Shown here: piece after piece, positions 21,076 to 32,430 of the stretch
How the letters are laid out: the number at the start of each line of letters is the position of its first letter
Position numbering within the stretch: position 1 is the first letter of the stretch
Assembly: GCF_949987515.2 (NCBI RefSeq)
Contig: NC_082698.1
Location: forward strand, 4,112,455-4,176,454
Reading direction: 5' to 3'
DNA from: Delphinus delphis
Lineage: Eukaryota > Chordata > Mammalia > Artiodactyla > Delphinidae
Length of the DNA stretch: 64,000 bases
Made by a program: the position numbers and the translations under genes
The notes under the pieces: model-generated
The model's input: only the letters and a program-made list of their open reading frames with translations
Databases searched by the model: none
What the model was told of the DNA's origin: nothing

Positions 21076-21414
21076 TTTTGACTTCATGCGAGAAAGAGAA
21101 TACACACTGACTGTGCTGAGGGTTTTGTGACAAATCCCACTTTGGCCGTATGACACTGGCAGGAAGGCATCTCGAGCCAGCTGTGGGAATCTCACTCTGT
21201 GTCTGCAGGTGATGTCCTGGTGTGGGGAGGAGAATCTCTCGAAGGAGAAAGACAGACGAGGTGTGTCTGAGCGCTGGGATCAGGGAAGAAACCCAGAAGC
21301 AGAGACGGACAAAGGGACCCAGTGCTCTATCTGGAGATGGCTTTTGGATGAAAAAACAAAAACTATGTTCTTGGGAGCGATGGAAGACAGTTAAAGTAAT
21401 CATTTAAAATTATT
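21076..21414. other. Unique noncoding DNA
   Basis: About 340 bases of unassigned sequence between L1 fragments, with no gene or repeat recognised. Confidence 0.5.
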
Positions 21415-21435
21415 TAAAATGGAAGTGTCACCTCT

Positions 21436-21576
21436 ACAGGGGCAGGGTGTGGGGGTGGGATGAATAGGGAGATTCGGACTGACATATATACACTGACATG
21501 TATAAAATAGATAACTAATAAGAAACTGCTGTATAAAATAAATAATAAAATAAAATTTTTAAAAAACAACAACAAA
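21436..21576 (+). mobile_element. Short L1 3' end, plus strand
   Basis: 'gggtgggatgaatagggag', 'gactgacatatatacactg' and 'tataaaatagataactaata' match the last part of a cetartiodactyl L1 with an internal deletion, followed by an A-rich tail. It is flanked by a 19-bp target-site duplication (aaatggaagtgtcacctct at about 21417-21435, with two mismatches in the copy at about 21578-21596). A severely 5'-truncated insertion. Confidence 0.85.
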
Positions 21577-21596
21577 AAAATGAAAGTGTCACGTCT

Positions 21597-22669
21597 AGTC
21601 TGCAGAAATAGAAAGGAACCCAGGTTGGAGAGTTGGCCCACTTTTCTTCAACCAGTACAACGAGTCACCATTCTCAGTTAGTGGCAAGAGGAGGAAACAC
21701 GGAGGCAACCCTGCACTTCCCTGAGTGTCCTCAGGTGGCGGAGAGGTCACATCGGAGCAGGTGGCGAAGGGGAGAAGGAGGTGCTGTGGGCTTGGCCTCA
21801 TCCTCGTTCTTCACTCATTCACCCTCCCCTTCATTTATTCCTTTATGGGTGCATTCACTCGGTTACTCACTTATCCTACCTTTTCTCGAACTCACCTCTT
21901 GGAGCACCCAGTTTTCCCCTCTCCCACCCCCATATCCCCCTGCATGCAAACCATAATAGACAACATTCCCACTAGGCTGCAGCCCCTCGTGGGCTGTAAG
22001 CTGCCTCGTGAAGCAGGTGTCCACTCTGGTGTGAAGCCCGTGCTGACACAGTGCCCGGCACCCTGCGGAGCTCATGGAAGGATGGGGAGCAGGATGCCTT
22101 GTAATGCCTGGGGGCTGCATTCCTTTTTGTGAATATCACAACGGCACAGGCACTGCTGTGACTGTTATGGCACAAGGATGCCGTTGATAAGAGCTACACA
22201 GGGGGACCGATGAAGCCCAACGGTTTCTGTGAAGACCAAGTGAGGGTGGCTGCCGGGGATAATGGGAAAAAGCTCCTTGGAGATGGTCTCCATCCACCGC
22301 TTTCTCATCGAGGAGATATTTGTGGAGCGCCAGCGCCTGGTGAGTACCGGCGGTTAGGAAGCTGCCCAAGGCAGAGGCAGCCCTACCGCATGAAGTTCAC
22401 TGAAAGGCTGGCCAGCAACAGGAGGTTATAGCCCAGGGTCTAGGGACAGTGATGGGGAAGAAAGCAGGATGTGGGGCGTGTGGGTGAGGGCCACCCTAGC
22501 ACGACTGCATAAGTCCAGAGGCAGGAGAGGGGCTTTGAGGGTGAAGATGCACTATATAAAACTGCACGAGCCTGGCGGAATGCCTGCCTCATAACTCACG
22601 CTTGTGGTCATAAGCGGAGGTCCTCAGCAAGGGTTACCCATCCTTCCTTCTCTCGGGAGAACTCCCCTC
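21597..22669. other. Unique noncoding DNA
   Basis: No gene or repeat identified. Many short overlapping frames on both strands and no domain recognised. Confidence 0.5.
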
Positions 22670-23030
22670 CGTCTTCAAACTGGGTGCGGCCACATAACTT
22701 GCTTTGGCCAGTGAAGTGGGGATGGAAGGCTTCCCTTTCACTCCTAATGAAGCTTTAAAAGCCAGATGTGAGCTGCCATTTCCCTTCCCTGAAGCTCTGG
22801 AAATGTTGGAAGCAGAAGCTGTGTAAAGCCCCAGCTATCGTGTGCCTCCGGTAACTTCAGTGAGTGGAGACGCGCCCCCCCCCACCGCCCCCCGCCGCAA
22901 CACCAACCTGAGCTGGACCTATAGGAGAGCAGGAGAAAATCTTTTCCTGCATGAAGACACTGAGACTTGGGGCTTGCTACAGCGGTATAATCCAGTGTAT
23001 TCTGACCAGTACTGTGTTTACTAATATTTG
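22670..23030 (+). mobile_element. Ancient LTR-like repeat, family uncertain
   Basis: 'cacataacttgctttggcca' and 'gaagctttaaaagccag' at the start, and 'tgagacttggggcttgctac...gcggtataatccagtgtattctgac' at the end, resemble a common old mammalian repeat with an LTR-like end ('gccactgagattttggggttgtttgttac...cagcataacctagc'). A C-rich insertion at about 22872-22892 breaks it. The family was not resolved. Confidence 0.4.
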
Positions 23031-23479
23031 TTCCTTTTCTGATTAAGTCTCATTACCTGCACATTTCCTTGCTGCATTTTTTCCTTAGAAATTGGTATAA
23101 TCACTCTGACATGAATAAAATGTTTATGCTTGTTTTCCTAATGAAAAAAAAAAAACCCTGCATGGAAGGTTTTGGCAGACAAGAGTGGACCGCAAGTGTC
23201 GGTGAGTAGAGCAACGAGGGTACAACAGGGACACGAGTAAAGGTAGGTGGAACAGGCCACAGTGCACAGAGCCTGGGTTTTGAACTTAATTCTGACGTGG
23301 GGAAGCCACAGCACGTGTCCACGCAGGTAAGTCACACATACGGAGCCCACCTCAATGATGGAATGAAGGCAGGAAGACAAGATTCTTGTACCACGGCCTT
23401 TGAAAGAAAGAACTGCCCTGTTGGATGATGTCACAGCCAAGGCGGCCCCAGAAGGAAGCTGCCCCTCCCCCATGAAATG
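23031..23479. other. Unique noncoding DNA with an A run
   Basis: A run of 12 A lies at 23144-23155, preceded by 'atgaataaaatg', and could be the tail of an unrecognised retroposed sequence. No body was identified. Confidence 0.4.
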
Positions 23480-23640
23480 CCTCGATTCTAGGGATCAGAC
23501 CCCAACCACAGGTGGGCGGTGATCAGCCTTGGCCACACCTGGCTCCCAAATTCAGGAAATTTTCCCTTTTCTGAACCTCAGTTTCTCCATCTTCAAATTA
23601 AAAGGACAAAGTGTTCTGCAAGGTCCTTCTCAGCCCCCAT
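23480..23640 (+). mobile_element. Possible MIR fragment
   Basis: 'ttttctgaacctcagtttct', 'ccatcttcaaattaaaagg' and 'ctgcaaggtccttctcagc' recall the MIR 3' half (cctcagtttcctcatctgtaaaatggg). Diverged. Confidence 0.45.
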
Positions 23641-25377
23641 GCTGTGACGGAGGTAATTTCTCCACAGGAAGCAGAGAGAGAAAGTAGAGGTTGCAGGGTC
23701 TGTGTGTGGTTTTAACAGAATGTGTGTCACCTGAGCAGTGGGCCCATCCATGTGGAAGGCCAGCCCTGCAGGGGAAGACATGGCGGTGGGACATCCCCCT
23801 CTGCAGGGTCTGGTGGGGCATTGCTACCAGCTGCCGAGGAGCCCCTGGCATGGGGCGGGGAGGGGGAGGAAGGGCGGGGCGCCGTTGCTGCAGTTGCAGA
23901 AATGCCTCTGGGTTGGTGACACTGATGCTGCTGAGAGCCTGCAGGGCAAAAATCAGTTTACAGTGGAAAAGAGTCCAGAGAAGCCTGGCGCCCACAGTAG
24001 TTCAGCCAGACAGGGAATGAATCATTGGCCGATGCTCAGAGACGGCTCAGGTGTCTTAGGCAACTGGCCCTCCTGGGATGGGGGCACCGCACCCTTGGGT
24101 TGTCTTTGAGCTGTGACTTTGAAGCATCACTATATGGCAGTGGTCCTTTCTATTTGCTGTGATGGGGCTTAAAGTTTCTCTGGGTAGCTGGGAAGAGGAG
24201 AGCCTCACACCCTGGCTTCCTGAATCCACATTATTTGGCTGGATGGAGGCCAAAGGGGACAGGGGTAGTGGGGGAAGAGGTGACCGGGCAGGTGAACGTG
24301 CTCTGAGGGTCGGCCCTCTGGGTGGCTGAGAAACGAAAATCAAATGAAAGAAGGCCAAGCACAGGGGAGAGGGATTGTGTTCAAGCCCAAGAAATTTCAA
24401 GAAAGAGCAGTTGTGTCTGTAATCTAGCGACCAGGGACCCCGGTGTTGGCACATATAAACAGCACGCTGCTCAGTGCGTTTGGTCACGTTCCTGCGACTG
24501 GTGCCCGTCCTTCACTTCCGTCTCCCACGGCAGAGAAAAAAGCCCACTACTGTCACTCCTGCCCTCTTCTTAGAATGTTTTTCTTGGTCAAATAACCATT
24601 CAAGAAATAACGAATTTTCATTCAACCCTTAAATGAAGCCTCCGTGAAAGCGATCGTGCAGAGAAATTCCTTGAAAATAAAGCATGAAGTTTGATGGTGT
24701 GGATTCCACGTCTTTCTTTCCTTTCCTGTAAAGGTCAGTATTCTGGATTCTGCCTGCACAGACTTCAAATGCCAGACAAAAACCCACCCTCCCAGCCCAG
24801 CATCTCTGGAGTAGCTCCTGACGCGCCGACGGGCTGTGCCTTCTTGAGTCACATCTGTATCTTAAACCGATGGGAGCTGCACAGCAGGACACTCTGGCAC
24901 CCGGTTAATCTGAGCCGGCATCTCCCAGGCGGAGGCAACCCAGGCCCTCATGTTGGGAGTAGACAACACAGGAAGCCTCCTGGAGAAAGTGGAGACACAG
25001 ATTCCGAAGACAGACCCTGAAAGGTTTGAACAGAGGCCAGCCAACCCCTCACCCAAGACGGATCCCCCAGCTCGCCCACGCTCTGGCCCTCTGGTTTGCA
25101 TCATTTTCAAATATCAAAAGCGGCCACGAGCTTACATGGAGCAGGGAGAAAGCCTTCTGCCTCGCCGACACTCCCCAGATGGCTGCAGCCACTACAGTTC
25201 TCCCCGTTGTGACTTTTCACCGAAACGAAATCATCTTGTCTAGGGCTGCCTCTGTCTGCGTTTTGTTAGGGTTCAAATGCTCCTTGAGAGGGAAGTGCGA
25301 AGCAGCTAAAAGCATTCCTTTGGAGATGCTATCGAATCAGCCAGGGAGTTCCAGAGACCCGGGGGCAGAAGAGGGCC

Positions 25378-25378
<1 letters not shown>
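23641..25378. other. Unique noncoding DNA
   Basis: Mixed, moderately GC-rich sequence. Open frames of 120-160 codons at 23.7-24.5 and 25.0-25.5 kb overlap on both strands, have no recognisable domains, and one ends in the TG microsatellite. No gene supported. Confidence 0.5.
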
Positions 25379-25420
<42 letters not shown>

Positions 25421-25434
25421 TGTCTGTGTGTGTA
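25379..25434. repeat. (TG)n microsatellite
   Basis: Twenty pure TG units at 25379-25418, then tctgtctg interruptions and a further tgtgtgtgt, ending in acacac. Likely polymorphic. Confidence 0.95.
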
Positions 25435-25559
25435 CACACCCGTGTGGGGTCCTGTTTTGCTCCCCTTCTAGTGCAGGGCTGTCAGGTAGCAGTGCAATTT
25501 CTTAGTTTGGTGATGTGGTTTTTACGAACGGCAGTCCTGAATGTGTGACCGTGTTGCAT

Positions 25560-25890
25560 TTTTCATTATGATGCTGTTAAAAGGACTTAATGGGTGACAC
25601 CCTCCTGATTCACAGAGCATTTTTATAATATTTATTTTAAAAGGCCAAAGTTTATTTTATAGTTGGTAATAAAAAGGAACACAAAAATGCAGCCATTGGC
25701 ACAATGGCCCTAACACGTTCGTTTCGTCCACAAACTGTGTATTATTCTAGCTCGATAAGGGATGGGGAAAACGAAATTGAAGTCCTCTACAGCATTTGAG
25801 CGTCTTACTCAATAACGACAGATGCTCTGAGCGGTGGTATTTTGGAAAGAGCTCTGTCTGCCGCTCGTTATGAAATGGCAAGACATTTGG
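25560..25890. promoter_or_regulatory. Candidate conserved noncoding island
   Basis: Repeat-free AT-rich unique sequence with ttttataatatttatttta, tagttggtaataaaaagg and gtgtattattctagctcg, bounded by GC-richer DNA. Enhancer-like by texture only. Confidence 0.3.
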
Positions 25891-26070
25891 CATCCTCTCG
25901 CCTCACACCATTTGAAAACCGTGGGGTCACATAATGGCCAATGAGAGGTGGGGAAATGTAGCTCCTATCTGCACGGCACAAGTCATTGTATTCCAGGGAT
26001 GCAAAACAGCAGAGCTGCCTTTCAAAAGAAAAGTCTGTGAAACTTGCCAGACTCTCTGTAGCCGTAGAGG

Positions 26071-26072
<2 letters not shown>

Positions 26073-26116
<44 letters not shown>
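26073..26116. repeat. (AC)22 microsatellite
   Basis: An uninterrupted run of 22 AC units, expected to be length-variable. The minus-strand frames across it encode poly(Val-Cys) and are artefacts. Confidence 0.97.
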
Positions 26117-26119
<3 letters not shown>

Positions 26120-27769
26120 GCGCCACTACACATTGGTGAAAAACAGACTTCATAAAGCAGTTTTAATAAAGAAATGCTATTTCCCATCCAGTGCTGTGTC
26201 ATGACTCGAATGTTATTAGAAGTGGGTAGCTATACATCCCCAAGCAGAGTAAGGCTGGACCAGCCCTGGAGGAAATGCCTTCTCCCCAGCACAGCCGACG
26301 CGCAGACCCTCGACGGGGAAGCAGGACAGAGGGGAAGTAGCAAGAGGGGACCCACAAGGCACAGCCATGTTTGCATCAAAAGCCACCGAGGATTTGGGCA
26401 TCCCCATAGCCCAAGGAGTTCTCATCTCCCATCCGGACCCTTAGGAAGGGACACATGCAGTCGGACTGCTGACCCCAGCTGGTACTTTCCTTCTTTAAGA
26501 TTTGGCATCCTTCTGCAAGGTCAGTGCTTAGAGGAGACATACCTAAGCCTCTCTCCCATGCCTTGTCCTTCCTTCCCTATGGGAAGGATCACATGTGAGC
26601 TGGATGGAAATGTCCAAACCCCACAAAAGCAATGTTTTTTTTACTGTCCCCTTGCAGACGACAGTCCCAAATCCCGTGTGGGACCTCTCGGCCAGCTGAA
26701 GCTCTCTCACTCAGTTGTGTGGTGGAGAGCCCACTGCCGAAGTTAACATGGATTCTGTCCATTTCTTAAGGAAAAACAGAGAGATGTGATTATTTAGGTT
26801 ATCCAAGCTCAAAATTGCTTGAACTCCAGCTGCTTATGCATTGGAGGCAACAGATTAGAACAAGACTCACAGGGCCCTTCGGGCTGCTCTGCCTCTGCTC
26901 CTTCCCCCCTTCTTGCATCTGGAAGGGGGCCGTGTGGAACCGCTCAGCAGCACGGCTTCAAGGCTCTGGGGGGCTTCAAGGCTTTGGGTTCTCCTGGGGC
27001 GCCTGTGACACACTGAGCAGAGTAGAAAGACGTCAGAACCCAAATCCCGAAGGAAAGGATCTCAGCTTTGGAAAAAGGAAGTGAACTATCTGCTAAAAAT
27101 CACAGAAAAAGGCTACTCGGAGACCGAGTGGCTTTGGATTGATTTGACCCATGGAAGGGCCTTGGCCCAGTGGGATCTTACAAGTGTGGTGAGTGACCCT
27201 CACGGTGACGGCGAGAATCCAAGACGTCAGGGCCATTGGGACCGAGGCTCAAGCAGGTCCGGCAAGGCCCGGTCAACTGGTCCAGAGCTCGAGGCAACAC
27301 GCGTAAGAATCTCAACAATTTCACAGTTTTGGCCCCTGAATGATGGAAAAATACAAGTACCGTCAGATCCCTCACTGCTGTTTTGTTCTCAGAATTCACG
27401 TCAAAGAGAAAACTCACATACGTCTGAGTAAGTTTCTTCTCGCTCTATAACCACCCTCCTGGAATGAACACACCTCCTAGAATGAACACTCAGCATCCAC
27501 CTTCCTTGGGTGAACACAGGGTCCACACCCAGTAGTTGCAGGGGACCCCCTCCTCCCATCGACACAAACGTGCAGCGCAAACTCAGGAGTCTAAGCAACG
27601 ATGAGTGATACCTGCCCGGCCAGGTAAGTCTAGTCCTGGAGAACACTTCCTTCTCTCCAGAGCACGAACATTTATCTGTCACTCAACATAAAATTGCGCT
27701 TGTGTTTGATTCAGGGAATCCGGGGAAAGGGAGTGAACAGCCCAAACTTGGGGCGCTGGCCACATGTTT
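26117..27769. other. Unique noncoding DNA
   Basis: No gene or repeat family recognised. It contains two small tandem duplications: ggcttcaaggct(c/t)tggg twice at about 26956-26990, and cctcct(g/a)gaatgaacac twice at about 27458-27492. The 190-codon frame at 26174-26746 has no domain. Confidence 0.5.
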
Positions 27770-28110
27770 TTTCCGAGTGTCATTGAACATAAACCCTCCT
27801 GGCGGTGAGCTGATTGGTTGGGTTTTATTCCAGCCCAGAGTGATTTTTTTTTAAATGACTAATTTATAAAATCTTTGAAAATAAGAGTTTCTAATGGAAG
27901 TGCTTACACGACCATCACTCTGGCGTGGCAAATGGCACCGTGGCCGTTAAGGAGGTGCTGTTGTGGGTTTATGCTAATCTGCCTTCAGTGTGACAGACTG
28001 TCACCTGCGCAGGGGGTACCGTTCAGCGCTATATTAGCCCATATGGCACAAGCTAAATTGTAGCGGAGCTATGGGCTAATTAAGGATGAGTTAATAAAGC
28101 CAGGCAGAGT
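27770..28110. promoter_or_regulatory. Candidate enhancer island with two inverted repeats
   Basis: Repeat-free island with CCAAT-like and homeodomain words (tgattggttggg, atgctaatctg, gggctaattaagg, gagttaataaag). A perfect 7-bp inverted repeat with a one-base centre (gtgacag-a-ctgtcac) lies at 27990-28004 and contains two head-to-head TGACAG cores, the recognition word of TALE homeodomain proteins (MEIS/PREP/TGIF). A second, perfect 11-bp inverted repeat, attagcccata at 28033-28043 and tatgggctaat at 28070-28080, could form a hairpin with a 26-base loop. A regulatory role is inferred. Confidence 0.45.
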
Positions 28111-28263
28111 GAGGCCGGCCAGCCCGCCCAGCCCTTGGGGGACCTCCCCCGCCCAAAGTGATCTACCCTGTTTGAGCTTTTCCGTGCTCCACCATTTGGT
28201 CTCTGAGAACAAATTCATAGCTCCATTTCAGATATACGTTTCATGCTCCCCACACCCCACCAT

Positions 28264-28394
28264 GTTGTTTTTGTTTTTGTTTTCTGGCCGTGCCACGCAG
28301 CATGTGGGATCTTAGCTGCCCGACCAGGGATTGAACCCGTGCCGCCTGTGTTGGAAGCGCGGAGTACTGACCCCTGGACTGCCAGGCAAGTCCC
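28264..28394 (-). mobile_element. Short tRNA-derived SINE, minus strand
   Basis: On the minus strand it opens 'ggacttgcctggcagtcca', carries a B-box-like 'gggttcaatccctgg', then 'taagatcccacatgctg', and ends in an A-rich tail (plus-strand ttgtttttgttttt at the left). It is the same short subfamily as the 7.6 kb copy and more diverged than the 14.7 and 55.4 kb copies. No clear target-site duplication seen. Confidence 0.85.
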
Positions 28395-29509
28395 CTCCCT
28401 ACAATTTTGATGTTAGACTTAAAAACAACTTCAGTGACCCCTGACACTTTCTCAAAGAGCTGATTTTCTTATGAACTGTTTAGATTTCAGGCCAAAAGGA
28501 GTAAATGAAGCTGGAGGCAGGTGCACAGATGCATGAGTTCCCAGGTTATAGGGGGTTTGTTTTTGATAAAGAAAAATAGATCTATTTTACCCATTAAGGC
28601 TCCAGGTAAATGCCCTAAGCAGACACACTTTGGAGCCATTAATTCTGGTTTCGAAGGGGCAAGCACGAGCTAATCGCGATAATACGTCCATCAGGTTTTT
28701 AACCGGAAGAAGCGAACATTTAACTTAGGTGGAATTCATTATCGAGTTTGAAAACACTTCTTTGAAAACTTCGTCTGGTTTTCTGGCGCGCTCCCCTCTA
28801 GCTCTTCACCCAAGAACTGGCAGGCGGTGCCTCTCTAGGTAGGGATGGCCACAGGTCATCTGTCACTTCTCCCGGCCCCACCTCTGCGCTCCACTCCCCG
28901 CCGCTAGGGGAGCAGATTTCCTTTGAGCCGGGAGGTGGGCCCCGCAGGCCTGTCCTTGGAGACCCACGTTGATGCTGCTCTGTTAACCAACTGGCACGAG
29001 GAACACGAGACCCACTTGGCTCCTTCCTCCCAAATCAAGCCCAGGCTGCTCGTGCCACGCCAGCCTGGAGAGTCAGGTTTCTTGGGTGACACCCTCGGCT
29101 TCTCTCCATGTAATCGTTAGATGCCTCAATTAACCGGGACAGTGACTCGAAAAACATGACAATCTGCCACTTTACTAATTTTTGCAAATAACTGCACTTT
29201 ACATCCCCTGGAAAAGTTCAAACCAGGAGATGCTAAGCCAGCAAGCCTCCCATGATATCTTGACACCTGAAACGAATGTTTTGAGTACCAGCCAATCCCT
29301 CTCGCTGTGCTATTTTTAATTGAACACATTTACTTTCATTCTCTTTCTCTATTCTCAGTGAGGTCATGGCATCTAGACTAAAAAACCATGAAGGCCAGGA
29401 AAAAAAAGAGAAAGAAACAGGCAAGCAAGCCAGTCTGATTTGCACACAAGGAAGGCGGCAGGTCCGAGCTCTCCCTGTCACTGAGCAGATGGTGTGCGGC
29501 CGGCTGGTT
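28395..29509. other. Unique noncoding DNA
   Basis: No gene found. An AT-rich part at 29.11-29.35 kb (cctcaattaaccgg, tactaatttttgcaaat) may be regulatory. Confidence 0.45.
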
Positions 29510-29645
29510 ATCCTCCTTTTGCCTCTACTTTCCTGTCTCTAAAAAGGGGCAGAACCTACTTCCCAAGTTTTATGACGCTTAATCAAATGGTACCGTACAA
29601 TGCTACTTCCACAGTTTCTGGGACATCATAAGAATTCATCAAAGA
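29510..29645 (+). mobile_element. Possible MIR fragment
   Basis: 'cctgtctctaaaaaggggca', 'gaacctacttcccaagtttt', 'acgcttaatcaaatgg' and 'agtttctgggacatc' track the MIR 3' region (catctgtaaaatggg, tacctacctcatagg, gattaaatgag). Diverged. Confidence 0.4.
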
Positions 29646-32259
29646 GTGGAAAACTAAACAGACGTATATACGCACAGTCACTTGACAAGTGACCTGGGAA
29701 TGTCAAAACACCACAAACCTTGACTCTGCAGTATCTGCAGAGACAAAGGACCAGACAGAGCTGGACCGGAAATGGGGGGTGTTCTTGGAATAGCTGATGG
29801 CCTTGCCCTGCCGCCCCCAGGCTGGAGCAGCCAGGGGAAGAGGTATCCCATTCTGCTCAGAAGCCTGAATCAGAATGTTTCCTGGCCTAAAAAGGATGTC
29901 TGCCAACATGTGTTCTTGCCCATATGACTCAAGCTCTGATGTAGGGGTATAAATAACAAAGAATTTACTAAAGGCATTTGTCCTTCCTTAAGTGGATGTG
30001 GGGCTAGATACTCCGTCTAGGCGGGCCTGACACTTCTGCGTCTGATGCTGGAGCCAGAAGGCCCTGGGACCCGCCATCAAGGAGGGAGGATGGTCGTCAC
30101 AGGGGGGTCAGGCCTTGCGGCCCCTGTGCAGCTGAGCTGGACCCCCAGGATGGACTGGAACCCGGGTGCTTCCCCGCCACCTCTCAGTCCCCAGCCTTGC
30201 AGCTGGGCATGACCTGCAGGGGAAGCAGGCGGATGCCCTCATCAGAGCCAGAACCAGCACGGGGCCCAGGATCGGACAAGCAGAGGAGAAGATCCAGAAG
30301 GAGCTCGGAGGGGCCTGGCCGCTGCCTAGGGGCACCCCACTCACCTCCGGCCGCTCCCCCACTGGCACCTCCTGGCCCCTCAGAGCCCCTGTGTGGCCGC
30401 ACCAGCCAGAGCTCTGTTGAGAAGCGAACTCTATATCGACTGCTACACACCCAGCCCGGCACCGGCGGGGACAGAGTTGAATTTAATGACATTGGAATCT
30501 CTCAATTTACATAAAAGCAAATGTTATGAGAGTCCATCAAGCATGTCCGTGCTGAGCGTGGCCTCCAAGTCCAGCATGTCCTTGGCCCGTGTTCTTGACC
30601 TTCGGAACCACAGCGGGCTTGGTGCAGAGGGGCTTTGAGGGAGAGTGTGGCTCGGAGGGAAATGCATGCTGGACGTCTTTGCACCCCAGGGTGGACCGCA
30701 GTCAGGCAACCCCAAAGGAGGTCGAGAGACACCCGTTTCCTCTCAAGTCCTCCCTCGGGATGATGACATGGCACTGGCCTCACTTGAAGAATGAAAAGTG
30801 CCTCACTCTGGTTTCCTGCCAGGTAACCTATGATTCAGTCCAGGGATTACCAACCGTCCTGCTGCGGTGGCTGCCCCAGGTGAGGCACTGCTTCCTGGAG
30901 CCCAGCATCCCCCTGGTCCCATGTGTACCCATGGCCTGGTTCCCCATCAACGCAAGAGTTTTTCCTACTCCCTCTGGTGAAAGGCAGGCCCTTTTGGGGC
31001 AGGACAACTGCACCACCCTCGCCTCCGCCTCCTGCACCTGGCTCCCGCCCGACGCCTACACCTCCTCCGGACCCTCTCCTCTCGGTGCAGCAAACACTTC
31101 CCACACCCAGGTGGGTCCCAGGAGGCAGGCTGGGCACCTGCTGTGAGAGCCGGATTTGCATGGATGCTGCAGGTAAAGCTGGCTCTTTGCATCTCAGCGT
31201 CTGCAGTCAGGACATAAACCTCTCCTGACGTCAGAAGATGCATGGTTTTTCGGTAGCACAACTTTTGGTGGGGTCCTGCTGGCATCTAGTGGGTCGATGC
31301 CATGGATGCCGTTAAGTATCTCCCAGTGCCCAGCCCGCCCCACCACAGAGCCCCGCCCGGCCCCCAGTATCAATAGCTTTAAGGTTGAGAAGCCCTGGTT
31401 CATGGGGAGAGGTCGGTACCTCTACCTAATTCCAAGTCTTTACTTTTCCAGCCGAGGACCTGTCGTCTTCTCCCAGAGAGGCATCATGGGGCCTTGAGAT
31501 GGAAGAGGAGTGAGCTTTGCAAGTCGTTCAGAAAAGAGCATGGAATGTTTTACTGGACCGGTCCCAAAAAACGCAACAAAAGGAAATAAAAAGATGATAA
31601 CCACTCTCCCCTCCAGTAACCAGAGAAGTTGAATAAAACTCAGTCTCCCGTTTCACATATATCCACATGCCTTCCTACAAAGGGAGCAGTGGGCATGTCA
31701 CTGCTCCACGCTTACCCCAGGGTGTGCGGGCTGGCAAGAGGACCAGTACTTTAAACACAGAGGCTGCCTGCACGGTCATCCTGAGCTCTGTAAAGATGTC
31801 CAAGGCATAGACACATGGAGGCTGAGAGAGCCCACGCAGGAAGAGAGCCGAAGGAGACCTGGCTTCAGAGGCTGCCGCTCACCCAGCAGGAGGCAGAGAC
31901 CCGACTTCCTGGCTGGCGAGAGGGGTGGTGGCCTGCCAGGGTGGCCGTGGAATCTCTGAAACCACACCGACGGCTCCCCTACCAAACACCTGGCTGCCTC
32001 TGGCTCGCCACGTGGCCAGCCGCCAGTCACGGAAGATGTCAGCAGTGGTGGTGCCAGTACCTCCGCCAACGGGACCGAGTGGACAGGATCCAAGGAAAAC
32101 CCCACGAGCCAGCCGGGAAGTCACGAGGACACCAATTAGTGTCCTGCCTGGTCTGGCTGCAGCAAACCTTCTAAAACATCATGGTTCATGCTCACGATGT
32201 CCTCCCTGCATAGGCGCATTTTCGGCCTTTCCCATTCACAATTTAGTTAGCCCTGGTGA
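29646..32259. other. Unique GC-rich noncoding DNA
   Basis: GC rises from about 30.0 kb. Overlapping frames of 100-185 codons occur on both strands and are explained by the GC content. No exon with recognisable protein or flanking splice pattern was found. Confidence 0.45.
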
Positions 32260-32430
32260 AGTTGGAACTACGATCATCCCTGATTTACCCCTGAGAACAC
32301 AGAGGTACCAAGAGGCGAGGTGGCCTGTCCCAGGCCACACAGCTAGTATGCGGCAATCTGGATTCAAACCCAGGGAACCTGACTTCAAAGTCCCCCCGCC
32401 ATTAACTGTGACACCAGCCCAGACGCTCTA
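32260..32430 (+). mobile_element. MIR fragment
   Basis: 'gagaacacagaggtaccaag', 'gcctgtcccaggccacacag', 'ctagtatgcggcaatctgga' and 'ttcaaacccagggaacctga' follow the MIR core closely. One of the better preserved MIRs here. Confidence 0.85.

Noticed and set aside
25927..26204. Cys/Val- and His/Thr-rich frames
   Set aside because: Translation of the (AC)n microsatellite.
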